A stretch of DNA of 64,000 nt from Arcicella rosea (GCF_040543805.1 NZ_JBEUMS010000006.1:124001-188000); one strand, 5' to 3'. Counted from the first letter of the stretch, positions 43,731 to 53,737 are shown. Program-made: numbers and translations. The notes: generated by a model not told the origin, from the sequence alone.

Positions 43731-45080
43731 ATGAAAGTCCCCCAAACATTAATTAATTCATTGCAAAACATTCAAGGTTTTAATGAAAGTACCTTTATTA
43801 AAGCGCATGAAAATGACGCATCTCCTACTTCTATTCGCATAAATCCGTTTAAAAATTCAGATTTTTTTAATGATGAAGCTCCCGTAATTTGGTCTGATTA
43901 CGGAAAATATTTAGCCTCTCGTAGCGACTTTTCGCAAAATCCACTTTTTCATGCTGGTACTTTTTTTGTTCAAGAGGCAAGTTCGATGTACTTAGAACAA
44001 GTTTTGAAAAACACAGTCGATTTATCTCAAGATTTAAAAGTGCTTGATTTATGTGCTGCACCGGGTGGAACAAGCACATTAATTGCCAGTTTACTAACGC
44101 CTGATTCTTTATTAATTAGTAATGATGTTATTCAAACTAGAAGTAATAATTTGAGTGATAATCTGACAAAATGGGGTACAATGAACACGATTGTGACTAA
44201 TAATGACCCAAAAGATTTCATGCGTCTTTTTGGTTTTTTTGACGTATTAGTGATTGATGCACCAAGTTCGAATTCAGGTCTATTGAGAAAAGATCCCAAT
44301 ATTTTGAAAGAATGGTCGGATGCAAATGTTTTAGCTTGGTCATTAAAACAAAAGAAAATGATTAGCGATGCTTGGTCTAGCTTAAAACAAGGTGGAATAC
44401 TAATTTATTCAACATCGTCCTATTCTAAAGAAGAAAATGAAGATATTGTAGATTGGATAGAAACTACTTTTAATGCAGAACATTTAACCGCAAAAAATAC
44501 TGACATACTTGGAGGAGAAGTAATTTCGGAAGGCTCATTTAGACTTTTCCCTGACCATGTAAAAGGAGAAGGCTTTTTTATTACAGCCTTCAAAAAAAAA
44601 TCGTCAGAAAAAGAAGTATTCATTCGCTCTGGTAAACCCATCAAAAATAACAATCGTAGAACTGAACGAGAAATTTTCAGAAATTGGATAAAAGACGTTG
44701 ATGACCATACTTGGTTTGAAAAAAATGGAGATTATTTTTTAATCAAGCCTACACACGAACATGCCATTAATTTAATCCAGTTTAATTTTAATCTTAAAAA
44801 AGTAGGCACAAAAATCGGAAAACTATCTAATAAAGATTTAATTCCTGACCATGAGCTTGCTATGAGCATATTTTTATCCGAAAAAACAAACAAAGTTGAA
44901 CTCAGCGCAGAAGAAGCAAATAAGTATTTAAGAAGAGAAGATTTTGTTTTGGAAGAAGAGATAAAAGGCTGGTCTTTAATGACTTTCAAAGGCTTTGGAT
45001 TAGGTTGGGTGAAAATACTTCCTAATAGAATCAATAATTATTATCCAAAAGAACTGAGGATTTCGAGTAAAGAAGCTTAA
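43731..45080 (+). CDS. RsmF/Nop2-like rRNA methyltransferase homologue lacking both catalytic cysteines
   Basis: A 449-residue protein with the layout of m5C RNA methyltransferases: an N-terminal domain, a SAM-binding domain starting LKVLDLCAAPGGTSTL (103-116) and a C-terminal PUA/RsmF-like domain (about 290-449). In active members motif IV reads DAPCSG and motif VI reads YSTC(S/T). Here motif IV is DAPSS (Ser179, AGT at 44265-44267) and motif VI is YSTSS (Ser229, TCG at 44415-44417). The only Cys in the protein is Cys108 in motif I. SAM and RNA binding look intact, but m5C catalysis by the known Cys mechanism seems impossible. It may be a pseudo-enzyme or use another chemistry. Confidence 0.88.
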   Translation: MKVPQTLINSLQNIQGFNESTFIKAHENDASPTSIRINPFKNSDFFNDEAPVIWSDYGKYLASRSDFSQNPLFHAGTFFVQEASSMYLEQVLKNTVDLSQDLKVLDLCAAPGGTSTLIASLLTPDSLLISNDVIQTRSNNLSDNLTKWGTMNTIVTNNDPKDFMRLFGFFDVLVIDAPSSNSGLLRKDPNILKEWSDANVLAWSLKQKKMISDAWSSLKQGGILIYSTSSYSKEENEDIVDWIETTFNAEHLTAKNTDILGGEVISEGSFRLFPDHVKGEGFFITAFKKKSSEKEVFIRSGKPIKNNNRRTEREIFRNWIKDVDDHTWFEKNGDYFLIKPTHEHAINLIQFNFNLKKVGTKIGKLSNKDLIPDHELAMSIFLSEKTNKVELSAEEANKYLRREDFVLEEEIKGWSLMTFKGFGLGWVKILPNRINNYYPKELRISSKEA

Positions 45081-45128
45081 TCTTCCTAAAAAAGCGACAA
45101 GGATTCTGTGAAAAGATGATTATTGAGC

Positions 45129-45157
45129 TTTGTTTGTAAGTATTTTACTTATTTTTG
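45129..45157 (+). promoter_or_regulatory. Promoter of the DUF349 gene
   Basis: TTTG at 45129-45132 and TATTTTTG at 45150-45157, 17 bp apart. The implied leader to 45400 is about 235 nt, unusually long, and contains a small hairpin (CAGGTT-GAAA-AACCTG at 45302-45317). The 319-bp spacer 45081-45399 holds no gene. Confidence 0.6.
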
Positions 45158-45399
45158 TAGCAAATTCTTTGTGAAGTAATTAAACAAAAAAATTACCTAA
45201 AAAACTCATCAAGAGAATTTGATATTTTCTTTTAATGATTGAGTCTTTAATTCATTATTTTAGTAATAAATTCAAACCAACAATCATTAACTGTCTGTCA
45301 GCAGGTTGAAAAACCTGATTGTTAAATGTTTATCTCAAATGTAACAGCCGACTCTAATCTTATTAAATACTGATTTGTAGAGCGCTGTCAAAAGAACGC

Positions 45400-47391
45400 A
45401 TGATTAACGAAGAAGCAAAAGAAATTAAAGAAGAAATCGAAGCACAAGCTATCGAAGTAACAGAATCCGCAGCTAACACACAAGCGGAAGAAGTATCTAT
45501 TCTTGAGGTTGCAGCAACCCCTGAACCCATTGAAACAATCTCTGAAGTAACACCTGAGCCTATTCTTGTATCAGCGGTACTTGAAACAATTGAAGAGACA
45601 GAAACAATTGAAACCCAAGCAATTGATTATTCTAGCTTTCAAAAAGCAGATTTTGTGAAAACTTTAGAGAAAGTATTAGCAGAAGTAAAGGAAAATCCTT
45701 CAGTAGGTATTTTCAGAAAATCTGAAGATACTTTGAAAGAAATTAGACCATTATTTGAGCAAATTAAAAGTGCAGAAAAAGCAGAAGCACTTGCTAAATT
45801 TAAAGAAGCCAACGAAGGTTCTGAAGATGGATTCGAATTTAAGCTAGACACTGCAAGTGAACAATTTGATACGCTTTTTAAAGCTATTAAAGAAGAACGT
45901 TCAAAGTATTTTGCCAACATTGAAAAAGAAAAAGATAAGAATTTCAGTCAAAAAACTGTACTTATCAATCGTCTTCGCACGTTGGTTGAAGGTGAAGACA
46001 GCAGTGACCCAGCACATATCAAATCTGGTTTCAATGAATTCAAGAAGATTCAAGAAGAATGGAAAACTGCTGGAAATGTAAATTCTCCACACAATAACAC
46101 GCTTTGGCAAACATTCCACGCTTTAGTTGATAGATTTTACAGTAATCGTAGTATTTATTTTGAGTTATTAGAACTTGACCGCAAGCGTAATCTTCAACAT
46201 AAAATTGAGTTGTGTAGCAAAATCGAAAAAATAGCAGAAACGTCGAAAACAGAAAACGTTACTGGTAAAATGTTAGATGAAGCTGTAGCGACTTTTGAAG
46301 AGTACAAGCACGTTGGTCCAGCACCAAAAGAAGAAAACGAACTTATCTGGCAAAGAGTAAAAGATGCTTTGGATATTATTTATGGCAAGCGTCGTGAACA
46401 ATTAGAAGCCTCAAAAGCAGAAGCAGAACAAGTATTCGCTTTGAAAACATCAATTGCTGAGCTTATTCAACCTTTTGCAAGCTTCAATTCCGCTTCAATT
46501 ACCGAGTGGAACGACCGCACCAAAGCACTTTTGGCTTTACAAGACCAATGGAATAATATCAAAGGTTTTATGCCTAAAGAAAAAGGCAAAGAATTGAGCG
46601 ATAAGTTCTGGTCGGATATTAAAACGTTTTTCAGAAACAAAACAGAGTTTTTCCGTTTACTAGAAATCAAAAGAGAAGAAAATCTAAAAGCTAAAAATGC
46701 AATTATTGAAGAAGTAGAAGCATTATTAGCCAATGAAGATGAATCTCAAGAAGCTACCAATACTGTAATTCGTTTACAAAAAGAGTTCCGTGAGATTGGT
46801 CATGTTCCTGAAAAAGAAAAAGATGTCATTTACAGTAAATTCAAAAACGTTTGTGATACTTTTTTCAATGCAAAAAGAGCTAAAAACCAAACTTTGGAAA
46901 AAGAGTTTGAAGCTAATTTAGTGAACAAAATTGCACTTTGTGAGCAAATAGAAAAAGAAGCTTCTGAAGGTGCTGAAACAGCAAGACTAGCTGAATTCAA
47001 AGCACAATGGTCGGCAATAGGTTTTGTTCCTAAAAAGGAAATGCAAAATATCGGAAAACGTTATATCAATGCCATCAACAAATATGTGAGTGCAATGGCA
47101 AAACTTTCTGGTAGAGAACGTGAGCAATTGAGTTTACAGAATGAAGTTGAAATGGTTAGAGCGCACGGAGAATCGCCAAAAGATTTAATCCGTAAAGAAA
47201 ATGACATTCGTCGTAAAATGCAGACAATTGAAAATGACATTGCAGTTTACAGAAATAACTTAGAATTTTTCGCAAAATCTAAAAATGCGGATAAGCTTCG
47301 CCAAGATGTTGAAGCAAAAATTCAAAAAGCGGCAAAAGATTTAGCAGATTTGAAACATCAAATTAAAATAATCAGAGAAGCTGAAAGATGA
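45400..47391 (+). CDS. DUF349 domain protein
   Basis: A 663-residue, strongly charged, mostly helical cytoplasmic protein. The first 80 residues are a low-complexity Glu/Thr/Ile/Pro-rich stretch. The rest consists of repeated DUF349 modules of about 70 residues, recognisable by motifs such as EFKKIQEEWKTAGNV, FEEYKHVGPAPKEENELIWQRVKDA, FREIGHVPEKEKDVIYSKFK and FKAQWSAIGFVPKKE, followed by a C-terminal coiled coil (about 600-663). The family is widespread in Bacteroidota and of unknown function. It has a promoter with a long leader and a strong terminator. Confidence 0.9.
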   Translation: MINEEAKEIKEEIEAQAIEVTESAANTQAEEVSILEVAATPEPIETISEVTPEPILVSAVLETIEETETIETQAIDYSSFQKADFVKTLEKVLAEVKENPSVGIFRKSEDTLKEIRPLFEQIKSAEKAEALAKFKEANEGSEDGFEFKLDTASEQFDTLFKAIKEERSKYFANIEKEKDKNFSQKTVLINRLRTLVEGEDSSDPAHIKSGFNEFKKIQEEWKTAGNVNSPHNNTLWQTFHALVDRFYSNRSIYFELLELDRKRNLQHKIELCSKIEKIAETSKTENVTGKMLDEAVATFEEYKHVGPAPKEENELIWQRVKDALDIIYGKRREQLEASKAEAEQVFALKTSIAELIQPFASFNSASITEWNDRTKALLALQDQWNNIKGFMPKEKGKELSDKFWSDIKTFFRNKTEFFRLLEIKREENLKAKNAIIEEVEALLANEDESQEATNTVIRLQKEFREIGHVPEKEKDVIYSKFKNVCDTFFNAKRAKNQTLEKEFEANLVNKIALCEQIEKEASEGAETARLAEFKAQWSAIGFVPKKEMQNIGKRYINAINKYVSAMAKLSGREREQLSLQNEVEMVRAHGESPKDLIRKENDIRRKMQTIENDIAVYRNNLEFFAKSKNADKLRQDVEAKIQKAAKDLADLKHQIKIIREAER

Positions 47392-47400
47392 AAAATCACC

Positions 47401-47438
47401 AAAACAGGGCTAATTTAATCATTAGCCCTGTTTTTTTT
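47401..47438 (+). terminator. Terminator of the DUF349 gene
   Basis: Perfect 14-bp stem (47401-47414 with 47421-47434), 6-nt loop, followed by a run of eight T. Confidence 0.93.
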
Positions 47439-47523
47439 GAAAAAAATTTCACTGCTTAATCTTTTGAAATTCAGAAACTTGCAAAAAAGTTTAAGAAAAT
47501 GTTAAAAATTTCTTTCCAAAACG

Positions 47524-47555
47524 TTTGCACAGTAATACAAAACCTACTAATTTTG
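47524..47555 (+). promoter_or_regulatory. Promoter of tRNA-Thr
   Basis: TTTG at 47524-47527, 20 bp, then TAATTTTG at 47548-47555: a complete Bacteroidota promoter. The start of transcription would be near 47562, about 36 nt before the mature tRNA. Confidence 0.85.
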
Positions 47556-47597
47556 CATCACGATAAACGAAGAACATCTCGCTAATCGTTGAGAAAA

Positions 47598-47670
<73 letters not shown>

Positions 47671-47680
47671 CAAAAATTAC

Positions 47681-47717
47681 AAAAAACCTTCATACATGGC
47701 GTATGAAGGTTTTTTTG
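47681..47717 (+). terminator. Terminator of tRNA-Thr
   Basis: Perfect 15-bp stem (47681-47695 with 47701-47715), 5-nt loop, ending in a run of seven T. Confidence 0.93.
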
Positions 47718-47792
47718 CTTTAAGATTCGGGTACTCTTTTTTTTCATACCCAAATCTCTCCTCCCCTTTTTTCATTATGGTTCAAAATGATG

Positions 47793-47800
47793 TATTTTTG
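47793..47800 (+). promoter_or_regulatory. Likely -7 element of the small lipoprotein gene
   Basis: TATTTTTG, 20 bp before the ATG at 47820. It lies inside the longer open frame starting at 47787, so it argues for the later start. Confidence 0.5.
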
Positions 47801-47819
47801 TCAGGCAAACTCAACGCTG

Positions 47820-48122
47820 ATGAAATATAATCCTTTTTACTATATTTTTCTTTTCTTACTTTCCTGTTTTACTTTATCGGGATGTCTTTGGGCGAAGCGT
47901 TGCCCTGAGAAAAACTGTAGGGTTTCTGTAGAACATAAACACGAAGGCGGAACTTTTAGACCAAGAGCTGCCTTTTCATGGACAACTACCAAAAAACATT
48001 TGCCGTGGAATCCTGTAAAAGGAAATAAGAAATTCAATGGTAAAAAAGATAAAAAATCAGGAAAAACTAAATTCAAATATACGCTTCCGGGCGAAAGAGT
48101 GAATTTCGATAAAAAGAACTAG
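47820..48122 (+). CDS. Small basic lipoprotein, unknown function
   Basis: A 100-residue protein from the ATG at 47820 (the frame is open to 47787, but a promoter-like element lies there). The hydrophobic start (residues 5-20) ends in a lipobox at Cys22 (LSGC). The mature part carries two further Cys (CPEKNC) and a very basic C-terminal half rich in Lys and Gly (GNKKFNGKKDKKSGKTKFK). I know small lipoproteins of this shape from related genomes but no function. It precedes nadE by 24 bp and may share its transcript. Confidence 0.75.
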   Translation: MKYNPFYYIFLFLLSCFTLSGCLWAKRCPEKNCRVSVEHKHEGGTFRPRAAFSWTTTKKHLPWNPVKGNKKFNGKKDKKSGKTKFKYTLPGERVNFDKKN

Positions 48123-48146
48123 CCTTAGCTATTCAAATACAATAAT

Positions 48147-50159
48147 ATGAATCTAATTAAAGTGGCCGTTGGAGTAGTTAACCAAACACCTCTGGCATGG
48201 GAAAGTAATAAAAACAATATCATTGCTTGTATTGAAGAGGCGAAAAAACAGGAAATTAGTCTTTTATGCCTCCCTGAACTATGTATTACTGGCTATGGCT
48301 GCGAAGATATGTTCTATGCACAAAGTACTTGCGACAGCGCCTTAGAAGCTTTAGAAGATATTGTTTTGCATACTTCAAGCATTGCAGTTTGTGTAGGTTT
48401 ACCTATTCGTATCAATAATCATATTTATAATGCTGCTTGTTTAATTGTCAATAAGCAAATCAGAGGCTTCGCTTGTAAGAAAACTTTGGCGAACAATGGT
48501 ATTCATTATGAAACTCGCTGGTTTCAACATTGGCCTGTGGGTGAGAAAACTGAATTAAGAATCGGAGAATTTACTTATCCTGTTGGCGATTTACTTTTTG
48601 AAGTAGGTGGTGTAAAAATTGGTTTTGAAATCTGTGAAGATGCTTGGGTAGCGAATCGTCCGGGAAGAGAGCTTTACTTAAAAGGTTGTGATGTTATTCT
48701 GAATCCAACGGCTTCTCATTTTGCTTTCTTTAAAACCCAAACTCGTGAACGCCTCGTTCAAGATGGTTCTCGTGCTTTTGGAGTCGCTTATATTTATGCG
48801 AATTTGCTCGGTAATGAAGCAGGAAGAGCCATCTTCGACGGAGATGCGATGATTGCTCAGGCTGGAGAAATGCTCGTTTCTGGTACACGATTTTCTTACA
48901 AAGATTATTACTTGACTTCTGCGGTGATTGATTTAGATAAAATTCGTTTAGAACAAAGTCTAAATCTATTCCAATTCAAGGCGAGTAATGCGATTCAAGT
49001 ACTTTTTGATTATCCAGAGATTCCTCCTTTCAAAAATCATTATGCTTTAGAACATTGGGAAGCAAATGGCTTTCAGAAAGAAGAAGAATTTGCAAGAGCT
49101 ATTGCTTTAGCATTATTCGATTATTTAAGAAAATCACGTTCAAATGGTTGGGTAATTTCACTTTCTGGTGGTGCTGATTCATCTGCCATTACTGCGCTAT
49201 GTTACTTAGCCATCGAAATGGCTGTTACAGAATTGGGACTGGATGGTTTCAAACAAAAATTAAAATACATCAAGGCAATTCAACATTGTAATTCTGTCGC
49301 AGAATTATCTGCCGCTTTGATTACTAATATTTATCAAGGAACGCAAAATAGTTCATCGGATACTCGTCATTCGGCTACTTCATTAGCCAAAGATTTGAAC
49401 ACTACTTTTTATGATATTGACATCAATGGTTTGGTGGAAACTTATAAAGGTTTAATTCAAGGTGCTATTGGAAGAGATTTATCTTGGCAGACCGACGACC
49501 TAGCATTACAAAATATTCAAGCGAGGGTTCGTAGCCCAAGTGCTTGGTTGTTGGCAAATATCAATAATGCTTTACTTTTATCGACTTCTAACCGTTCTGA
49601 AGCATCGGTTGGTTATGCGACGATGGATGGTGATACTTCAGGTTCTATTTCACCCATTGCTGGCATCGACAAGCATTGGTTACGTCATTGGTTACGTTGG
49701 TTAGAAAACACTGGTTTGGGCGGAACTCATAAAATAAAAGGCTTGAATGCCATGAATAATTTACAGCCAACTGCTGAATTACGTCCGCTTGAAGCTAAAC
49801 AGATTGATGAAGAAGATTTAATGCCTTATGATTTATTGAATGCCATTGAAACCTCCGCAATTCGTGATAAAAAATCTCCTACAGATTGTTTGAAAATCAT
49901 GGAAATGGAATTTGAAGGCGTTTATACTCGTGAAAAATTAATTACTTCTATTGAAAGATTTTTTAGACTTTTTGCTAGAAATCAATGGAAACGTGAACGC
50001 TATGCACCAAGTTTCCATGTGGACGACCGCAACCTTGACCCAAGAAGTTGGTTGAGATTCCCTATTCTTTCTGGTGGTTTTAACAAAGAAATTGAAGAGA
50101 TGTTGGAGTACGCCAATAACACTGTGAAAGGAAAACGAAGAGGTAAAATTGGCTTTTAA
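48147..50159 (+). CDS. nadE: NAD+ synthase (glutamine-hydrolysing)
   Basis: Last step of NAD synthesis: amidates deamido-NAD using glutamine. The 670-residue protein has an N-terminal nitrilase-type glutaminase domain with the Glu-Lys-Cys triad (LCLPELCITGYG, KKTLAN, FEICEDAW) and a C-terminal ATP-pyrophosphatase domain with the P-loop SLSGGADSSAITA and the conserved STSNRSEASVGYATMDGD. It is followed after 18 bp by coaX, a second cofactor gene, probably in the same operon. Length and motifs fit the long bacterial form. Confidence 0.96.
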   Translation: MNLIKVAVGVVNQTPLAWESNKNNIIACIEEAKKQEISLLCLPELCITGYGCEDMFYAQSTCDSALEALEDIVLHTSSIAVCVGLPIRINNHIYNAACLIVNKQIRGFACKKTLANNGIHYETRWFQHWPVGEKTELRIGEFTYPVGDLLFEVGGVKIGFEICEDAWVANRPGRELYLKGCDVILNPTASHFAFFKTQTRERLVQDGSRAFGVAYIYANLLGNEAGRAIFDGDAMIAQAGEMLVSGTRFSYKDYYLTSAVIDLDKIRLEQSLNLFQFKASNAIQVLFDYPEIPPFKNHYALEHWEANGFQKEEEFARAIALALFDYLRKSRSNGWVISLSGGADSSAITALCYLAIEMAVTELGLDGFKQKLKYIKAIQHCNSVAELSAALITNIYQGTQNSSSDTRHSATSLAKDLNTTFYDIDINGLVETYKGLIQGAIGRDLSWQTDDLALQNIQARVRSPSAWLLANINNALLLSTSNRSEASVGYATMDGDTSGSISPIAGIDKHWLRHWLRWLENTGLGGTHKIKGLNAMNNLQPTAELRPLEAKQIDEEDLMPYDLLNAIETSAIRDKKSPTDCLKIMEMEFEGVYTREKLITSIERFFRLFARNQWKRERYAPSFHVDDRNLDPRSWLRFPILSGGFNKEIEEMLEYANNTVKGKRRGKIGF

Positions 50160-50177
50160 TATTATAAATTAGAGAAT

Positions 50178-50942
50178 ATGCTTTTAGCAATAGACATTGG
50201 TAATACTGACGTAGTTTTCGGGATTCATAATCAGCAGGAATGGATTCATCAATTCAGAATTCCTTCTGATTCTTCTCGCCGTTCTTCTGATTTTGAAGCA
50301 AAACTTCGCTTGTTTTTCTTGGAAAACAACTTAAAAATCAGTGAAATCAATCGCTCGATTATTAGTTGCGTTGTGCCAGATTTAAAACATGTTTTGAAAG
50401 AAACGGTTCAAGAAATGCTTGGTCTCGACCCAATCATCATTGGCCCAGAAATCTATGACCAATTGAAAATGGAAATTCTAAGTCCTTATGAAATCGGCAC
50501 AGATTTGGTTTGCAATGCTACTTACTCGTATTATACCTACAAGAAAACGTGTTTAATCGTTGATTTTGGTACTGCTTTAACTTTTACCGTTGTTACTGCC
50601 GAAGGTAAAATTTTAGGAGTTTCAATTGCTCCGGGTTTGAAAACAGCCGTAAAATCCCTTTTTTCAAACACGGCACAATTACCAGAAGTACCTTTGGTAA
50701 TGCCAGAATCTGCCATTGGTAAAAATACTGTTCATGCTATTCAAGCAGGGATTCTTTGGGGATATGTAGGAATGGTTCGTGAAATGATTATGCAAATCAA
50801 AAAAGAAGTTGGGCAAGATTGTCTCGTTTTAGCTACTGGTGGACTGTCGTCTATTCTAACACCACTTCGTGATGAATTTGATGAAGTGGATAAATTACTA
50901 ACCTTGAATGGCTTAAAAATCATTTCTGAAATTGTAAAATAA
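50178..50942 (+). CDS. coaX: Type III pantothenate kinase
   Basis: First step of coenzyme A synthesis: phosphorylates pantothenate. The 254-residue protein has the ASKHA-fold motifs of CoaX: DIGNTDVVFGIH (phosphate 1), VDFGTALTFTVV (catalytic Asp region), GVSIAPGLKTAVKSLFSNTAQLPEV, and LATGGLSSIL (adenosine-binding). It is 18 bp downstream of nadE and ends the transcript, with a strong terminator. Confidence 0.95.
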   Translation: MLLAIDIGNTDVVFGIHNQQEWIHQFRIPSDSSRRSSDFEAKLRLFFLENNLKISEINRSIISCVVPDLKHVLKETVQEMLGLDPIIIGPEIYDQLKMEILSPYEIGTDLVCNATYSYYTYKKTCLIVDFGTALTFTVVTAEGKILGVSIAPGLKTAVKSLFSNTAQLPEVPLVMPESAIGKNTVHAIQAGILWGYVGMVREMIMQIKKEVGQDCLVLATGGLSSILTPLRDEFDEVDKLLTLNGLKIISEIVK

Positions 50943-50960
50943 TTAATAATTCATCCCTCT

Positions 50961-51003
50961 AATAGGCGATTTAGTTGATAAACTGAATCGCCTATTTTTT
51001 TGT
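50961..51003 (+). terminator. Terminator of the nadE-coaX unit
   Basis: Imperfect 16-17-bp stem (50961-50976 with 50980-50996), AATAGGCGAT at its base, followed by seven or more T. The remaining spacer to 51250 has no gene or clear promoter. Confidence 0.88.
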
Positions 51004-51250
51004 CCCCAAATCTTTTTTAGATTTTTTTTCAATTCTCTGCAACCTTTTTCTGCATGGCTGCATCTTAGCTACAAATCATTCCCCTTAACGTTTCAATTTT
51101 TCATTGACGGTAAATAACAAACCATTTATCCTTTAGGGAAGCCGATTAAGTAGTTTGCATAACAAGGTAGTTGGCATAATATTAATTTTAACACAGTAAT
51201 CATCCAAATATGTTTAACCAATAAATCTAAAAACCTAAAATTCACTCATC

Positions 51251-53737
51251 ATGAAAACAATTTTTTACGCTATCCTTACCATATTTAGTTTAGCTAATAT
51301 TAAGGCACAAGCTCAGGGAAAAATCTCAGGACAAATCACAGACGATAAAAGTAAAATTGTAGAATTTGCTACGGTTACTTTATTGAATGCAAAAGACTCA
51401 TCATTGGTAAAAGGTGCTCTGGGCGATGTAAACGGTACTTTTGAATTCGAAAAAGTAAATTATGGCGCTTATATCGTTAACATTTCTCAATTGGGATATA
51501 AAAAATATTACACGCCAAAGTTTATCCTTTCTGCCGAAATACCCAATATTAAATTAACAAAATTAGTATTAACAGAAGCTTCAAACGAGCTGGGAGAAGT
51601 ACAGGTTACCGCCAAAAAACCTTTTATCGAACAGCAAATCGACAAAACTGTTGTGAACGTTGAGAACTCAGTAGTTTCAGCGGGCAATACTGCGATTGAA
51701 GTATTAGAGAAATCTCCGGGCATTACAGTTGACAAAGACGGAAACATTTCATTGAAAGGAAAGCAAAATGTAATGGTTATGTTAGATGGCAAACCAACGT
51801 ATATGTCGGCTAGTGATTTAGCCAATATGCTTCGAAACATGCAAGCGTCTCAGTTGGATAAAATCGAAATCATGACCAATCCGCCTGCAAAATACGATGC
51901 TGCTGGAAATGCTGGAGTAATTAACATCCGTTTGAAAAAGAATCAAAATACTGGCTTAAATGGTTCGGCGAATGTTGGTGTTGGTTTCGGTCCTTATAAA
52001 TCTTTACCAAAAGAAAGTGCTGGTTTAAACTTAAATTACAGAAATGGTAAAGTAAACCTATTCGGAAATTTTTCTGCGAATGACCGTAAAAGCTTTCAAG
52101 TTCAAACGATTAACCGTAAGTTTTTTGAAAATGGTAAAGTAATTTCTGGATTCGACCAAGTTGGAGATAATGACCGTAGAAATAATTCTTTCTCTTATAA
52201 AATGGGAGCTGATTATTTCCTTGACAAAAAGAATACGATTGGTTTCTTATTCAATGGCATGAATGGTAATTGGAGCGAAGATTTAAACAACGAAACTTTA
52301 ATCAAAAATGCGATGGCTCAATTGGATACTACTTCAAGAACTTTAGGAAGTATTAATAACAATTGGGGAAATTACTCAACCAATTTGAACTTCAAACATG
52401 TAATTGATTCAACTGGTAGAGAAATCACTGCAGATTTAGACTATGCTCGTTACGATGCCAATAATTCGATGAAGTATCGCACTTCAAAATACGATACTCA
52501 GAATATTTTACGTGAAAAAAGAAATGAAGATGGTTTAACTGATTCTAAAATCAATATTTATTCTTTCAAAACAGACTTAGTTTATCCAATCAATAAAACA
52601 TCAAAATTTGAAGCTGGTTTAAAAACAAGTTATGTACATTCTGGCAATGATATGCGTTTTGATTTCTTAGTGGGTGATGCCAATACTCATGTAAATGACC
52701 CAACTCGTACTCGTGATTTTGTTTACAAAGAAAACATTAATGCTGGTTATGTAAACTATTCTAAGGAATTCAAAAAAGTAAGTGTTCAATTAGGTTTAAG
52801 AGTTGAAAATACTAACGGACAAGGTACTTTATTAGGAAAAGAATTATTGAAAAGAAATTATACGAATCTTTTCCCAAGTGTATTTTTCCGTCAGAAATTA
52901 TCAAAAGACCACCAATTGGGTTACTCGTTCAGTCGTAGAATCGACCGTCCAAGTTATGAAGATTTGAATCCTTTCTTATTTTTCCTTGACCCATATACTT
53001 TCCAAAGAGGAAATGAATTGTTACAACCACAATATACCAATGCTTTTGAAGTATCGCATACATTCAAAGATGCCATTACAACTACAGTAAACTTTAGCCG
53101 TACAAATGGTGTAATGACTGATATTTTAGAACAAAACAATGCTTTGAAAACGACTAACGTTACCAAAATCAATATTGGTTATGTTGAAAACATGGGAATT
53201 TCGTTCTCAGTGCCTGTTCCCGTTACAAAATGGTGGTTTAGTAATACTTATTTGAATTTGTATAACAATCATTATGTGGGCGATATTCCAAAAACAATTA
53301 TTGCTTCAGATGGTAGTTCTTCGACTATCCTTCAACCATTGGATGCTCGTGCTACTACTTATCAATTAAATATGACTCACCAATTTACATTGCCTAAAAA
53401 ATATACTTTAGAATTAAGTGGTTGGTATATGTCACCATTTGTAGAAGGACAATTGGCGGGTCGCCCGATGGGAGCAATGTCGTTCGGAATTCAAAAGAAA
53501 TTAATGAAAGACAAAGCTACTTTGAAATTAAATGTTAACGATGTATTCTGGTCTAACCAATTCCGTGGTTCATTCATTTTCAACGATATTGATGTACAAG
53601 TAAGAAACAAATGGGAAAGTAGAGTGATTCGCTTAAACTTCTCTTACCGTTTTGGAAATAGTAAAGTAGCCGCCGCACGCCAACGTAAAACTGGTTTAGA
53701 AGACGAAAAAGGTCGAGTAAAAAGTGGAGGTAACTAA
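51251..53737 (+). CDS. Outer-membrane beta-barrel family protein (TonB-dependent receptor-like)
   Basis: An 828-residue protein: signal peptide (1-21, ending KAQAQ), a carboxypeptidase-regulatory-like domain (about 24-100, GKISGQITDDKSKIVEFATVTLLNAKD), a plug-like domain (about 115-230, with VTAKKPFIEQQIDKTVVNVENSV and VMLDGKPTYMSASDLANMLRNM), then a long barrel and a basic tail. This is the OMP_b-brl_3 group common in Bacteroidota, related to TonB-dependent receptors but without a SusD partner. The substrate is unknown. It is a single gene with a terminator. Confidence 0.88.
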   Translation: MKTIFYAILTIFSLANIKAQAQGKISGQITDDKSKIVEFATVTLLNAKDSSLVKGALGDVNGTFEFEKVNYGAYIVNISQLGYKKYYTPKFILSAEIPNIKLTKLVLTEASNELGEVQVTAKKPFIEQQIDKTVVNVENSVVSAGNTAIEVLEKSPGITVDKDGNISLKGKQNVMVMLDGKPTYMSASDLANMLRNMQASQLDKIEIMTNPPAKYDAAGNAGVINIRLKKNQNTGLNGSANVGVGFGPYKSLPKESAGLNLNYRNGKVNLFGNFSANDRKSFQVQTINRKFFENGKVISGFDQVGDNDRRNNSFSYKMGADYFLDKKNTIGFLFNGMNGNWSEDLNNETLIKNAMAQLDTTSRTLGSINNNWGNYSTNLNFKHVIDSTGREITADLDYARYDANNSMKYRTSKYDTQNILREKRNEDGLTDSKINIYSFKTDLVYPINKTSKFEAGLKTSYVHSGNDMRFDFLVGDANTHVNDPTRTRDFVYKENINAGYVNYSKEFKKVSVQLGLRVENTNGQGTLLGKELLKRNYTNLFPSVFFRQKLSKDHQLGYSFSRRIDRPSYEDLNPFLFFLDPYTFQRGNELLQPQYTNAFEVSHTFKDAITTTVNFSRTNGVMTDILEQNNALKTTNVTKINIGYVENMGISFSVPVPVTKWWFSNTYLNLYNNHYVGDIPKTIIASDGSSSTILQPLDARATTYQLNMTHQFTLPKKYTLELSGWYMSPFVEGQLAGRPMGAMSFGIQKKLMKDKATLKLNVNDVFWSNQFRGSFIFNDIDVQVRNKWESRVIRLNFSYRFGNSKVAAARQRKTGLEDEKGRVKSGGN

